Origin: Zarea fungicola
Lineage: Eukaryota > Ascomycota > Sordariomycetes > Hypocreales > Cordycipitaceae
Direction of reading: 5' to 3'
Length of the DNA stretch: 35,285 nt
Assembly (NCBI GenBank): GCA_900169235.1
Contig: FWCC01000411.1
Location: 1 to 35,285 of the forward strand
Position numbers and translations under genes: made by a program. The notes under the pieces are model-generated. The model was not told the origin of the DNA. It ran no database searches and saw only the letters and a list, made by a program, of their open reading frames with translations. Positions within the stretch are counted from its first letter, which is position 1. The number at the start of each line of letters is the position of its first letter. Positions 32,369 through 35,285 of the stretch are shown one piece after another.

Positions 32369-35025
32369 CTACATCTGCAAACTCCAGCTGTACTCTCCCC
32401 TGTCTTCCGATTCCGCACCAACAGACTCTCTAGGCTGTCCAAATCCCATATACCCTAGCGGACCTGCCATTCCTATAGGGTCATCTTCACGATATAGACT
32501 CTCCGCGTAGAAGCCATTCAGCTCCGTAGCTGATGTATCATTGGCCCTGAATCGTGAAGAAGTATTGCTAGGCCAGCAGGCGGCCACCTGTTGCTCTGTA
32601 GACTGAACTGCATGATAGCCAAGTCCAGGAGAGAACTCATTATAGAGAACTGCTCCTGCCTCAGAGATGGACGTATGAAATCTAGATATAGAAGAAGCCG
32701 GTGATGACGTCTCATCCACCTGCCGAGAAACAGAGTGTAATTTCCTAAAACCCTTTTCTCGCGGAAATCTTCTGTCCTCGTACTGGCGGGTTTGCGACAA
32801 TACATTCTCGACTGTCAGGCTCTGACGGGTGGTCTTTGTTCTGGTTCTTCGTGGATAACGTGTCAGCGATATTTGTTAACTCATTGCAGCGGGATCATAC
32901 CGTTTACTGTTGCCTGTCAACTCAAGTGCCACATTGGCAAAGGGCGACGTCGAAATTGTGTCCAAGATGGCATCTCGCTACGCAGGCATTCATCAGCAAC
33001 CGCAGGACCAAGTAGCTGGCATTCTCACGAAGCATACTTACCCACGCAGCAACATACTGACTCACACTGCTAAGAGACCCAAGTATTTCAAAGTTGAATT
33101 TCAGGGCGGCCTCAACGGCAGTTTTACCTTCGGTGATGAGCTCAGGGGACTTTTCCCACGTTTGAAGATAGGCCATAGTGTTCTCCAACACGCAAGGCGC
33201 AATGCTGCAGTCCGTGATGTAGAATTGACAAGAAAGATGGTGTACCGTATGAACACGTTTCCAGAACTGATGCAACTCCGCCGCATGTTTGTAAAGTTCC
33301 GCACGACAAAGAGCCATAAAGTCATCCGGCGGGGTTGGTGTAGAGGTAATGTACACGATAGGTCGCTCCATAGTGATCCCTGTGGCCGTTTGGTTCGCAG
33401 CTGACGGGTCGATTTTGGGCAGGGCATGCCGCAGCAGCTCACACCAACAGGTCTGAAGCCAAGTCTGAACCATAATGTATCCATTGACATCAGAAGAATT
33501 GGCTCGAATATAAACGGCGTGTTCAGAATCCTGCATTTCTGGTGGCAAGCAGGTTGCAAGATCAGAGAGCTGCTCTCGAAATCTCCAAAACGGCGACTCA
33601 GGATGCCAGAGCGGGAAGCTACGCGGTTCCTCTATCGCATCATTATTGAGTGTACTAAAATACACCAACATCTGATCGCGAAGGTCCAGGACACGGATGA
33701 GGTATGCTGAGACTCCTAACTTGGAAGCATTGTGGAAATCTTTGCGCTCCAAGTCAGAAAGAAAATGGGTTTCGCACTCAAATTCCAAGGCAAATGAGCG
33801 CTCATCGCATGGGAGTTGAACATGCATTGACTCCCTTGGACACAGAGATGGATAAAAGCCTGTCGGTGACCCGCTATTGGTTAATTTGTCCATCGCATAC
33901 ACGCACCACATCATTCGCCGGCGGCACTCCTGGTTCGTGAAAGGTATCGCCTGTGTCGGCACGTTGAGCTTCAAGCCGTGAGCAATCCGCGATGCAAGCG
34001 CCAACAGAGACCATACTGCAGCCAACTTACCAGCAGCAATCCGGTCATATATTAGCAAAAGGAGAATCTGTAGCTTGGGGATCGAGATCAGGTCCAGGTT
34101 GCCGACGATTTCTCGCTCGGCCTCATCGACCCATTCAACGCCCGGAACGCTTGAGCCCAGACTCTTGAGATCTGTGAATCTTGAAGCTACCCCTACCACG
34201 ACAAGCACCAGACTCCGAGCCATTTTTCCACTGTGCCAGCTTCGAAGAAATGATCCGCGATGCATAAAGCTATATGGACCGGCGGGATAGATGAACTGAA
34301 AAAAGGCATCTATATGTAGCTGTATCACGCACTTGGAAGGGTCAAGGCTGAGGTCCTGCGTGGACAGAGTCCGAGCCGCTCTGCTACTATGTGCAGCATT
34401 CGCCGTCCTTTGGCCTACCGCCAATGGCTGGTCCAGTCCCTGATCGTCCGACGTCGATAATTCGTTACCGCAGGAGGCCGTTTCACCAGAGCGCAGTTTT
34501 GCTGTCGACTCGCCACGACTCCGCTCGTACGAGCAACTTATACGTTTTGATACACATCGTTCGCACTCAGGAAGATCTCCTGAGCAGCGCAACTTGTTGG
34601 ACCTGCAAGCGACGCAAGCTCGGCGCACACGCTTTCGTGGCGGAGCCTGGTCGGTCGCAGAAGAAGCATGTTGGCGTGTAGATTCTGTTTCCATGTGTCA
34701 ACATCGCTTTCCGCTATTACATCCACAGCTCGGCCCAGTTTACCCCTACCATGGTTATGAGCTGCATAGCTGCAGCGAAATCCCAACTTGGAGCAGTTGC
34801 GACACTTCCCCGCATGTTCATCGCATTTGACCTAAAGACAGGCATACAAGTTAGTGTGCCAGTCACGAGATGGGCCCAAATCTGGACAGTTGATTAAGGA
34901 ACTACACATGCCTTTCTGGATCGGCATTGAAAGCATCCGCTTCGCGAACGATTCGGCTTGCGACTAGTAGGTGCAGCCGCTTCCGGCGTTGGCGGGTTCG
35001 GAAGGACAGATGAGGAGCTGTCCAT
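32369..35025 (-). CDS. Zn2Cys6 transcription factor with two tandem zinc clusters
   Basis: Preferred model: exons 35025-34912, 34831-34750, 34684-33042, 32977-32901 and 32840-32369 (introns 80, 65, 64 and 60 bp), 795 residues. Cluster 1 is C31-x2-C34-x6-C41-x6-C48-x2-C51-x6-C58 (CFQCRSRK then VKCDEHAGKCRNC). Cluster 2 is C89-x2-C92-x6-C99-x6-C106-x2-C109-x6-C116 (CVACRSNKLRC onward), after a basic PPRKRVRR segment. A Fungal_trans-type domain follows, with IDAFFQFIYPAGPYSFMHRGSF and ECRRRMMWCVYAMDK. The first intron uses a GC donor at the well-known RK/VKCDE position. A simpler alternative starts at the ATG at 34694 and has only cluster 2; that ATG lies inside intron 2 of the preferred model. 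The last acceptor could be shifted by 6 bp. It is a likely local regulator of the carrier and metabolic genes. Confidence 0.8.
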
Positions 35026-35285
35026 GTTGCAGAGCGGTACGTTGCTAAAAATTTGACGAGTTAACTAAACCAAGCGGTATAATTGATATCTGGGCTTGGG
35101 TCACGTTCTGGCAATGGATGTCCAAAGGCGAGATGAGAGCTGAGATCCAGTAGCTTTGGCGACTACGTCGGCTGTTTTGCAGGGTGGATTGATCAACGGA
35201 ACTCGGCTAGCCCAGCGGGGGCAGGCTTGAAGTGCTGACCTGTTTATCCTGTCGGGCGGGGTGACTGTCACGCAGAACAGGAATT

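Overview
The window reads as nuclear DNA of a filamentous ascomycete (Pezizomycotina). Genes carry short GT-AG introns of about 47-91 bp, with one of 152 bp. The families are typical of moulds: a Ppo-type fatty acid oxygenase, a CFEM protein with a GPI-type tail, Dal5-like and sugar-type MFS carriers, a YAT-type amino acid permease and a Zn2Cys6 regulator. Solo LTRs are also present. I cannot fix the genus; a Sordariomycete would fit but is a guess. All splice models were read by eye from motifs and reading-frame continuity.

Layout. (1) 1-5.2 kb is gene-poor. It holds the 3' part of a Ppo-like haem dioxygenase that stops before any P450 half, a small NTF2/SnoaL-like protein on the minus strand, a 20-bp-period repeat and a degraded solo LTR. 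(2) 5.2-5.8 kb: a CFEM surface protein. (3) 6.3-19.3 kb is a compact metabolic block: ATP-dependent oxoprolinase/hydantoinase (-), Dal5-like MFS carrier (-), class I glutamine-amidotransferase-like hydrolase (+), PLP aminotransferase (-) and a divergent isocitrate-lyase-family protein (+). (4) A 273-bp solo LTR with a perfect 5-bp target duplication lies at 20 kb. (5) 20.6-22.6 kb: a large secreted protein of unknown function (-). (6) 24.3-35.0 kb: amino acid permease (-), FAD amine/amino acid oxidase (+), sugar-type MFS carrier (-) and a Zn2Cys6 regulator (-) whose best splice model has two complete tandem zinc clusters.

How the genes may work together (inference). Carriers, an ATP-dependent ring-opening hydrolase, a Cys-His-Glu amidotransferase-fold hydrolase, an aminotransferase, a C-C lyase-fold enzyme and a flavin amine oxidase look like a peripheral pathway for an unusual nitrogenous substrate, perhaps a cyclic amide, gamma-glutamyl or modified amino acid compound. 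A near-palindromic CGG-N10-CCG element lies upstream of the oxoprolinase and in the MFS/amidotransferase intergenic region, with a related N11 form between the aminotransferase and the lyase-like gene. This is the kind of site bound by Zn2Cys6 regulators and hints at co-regulation. The substrate is unknown.
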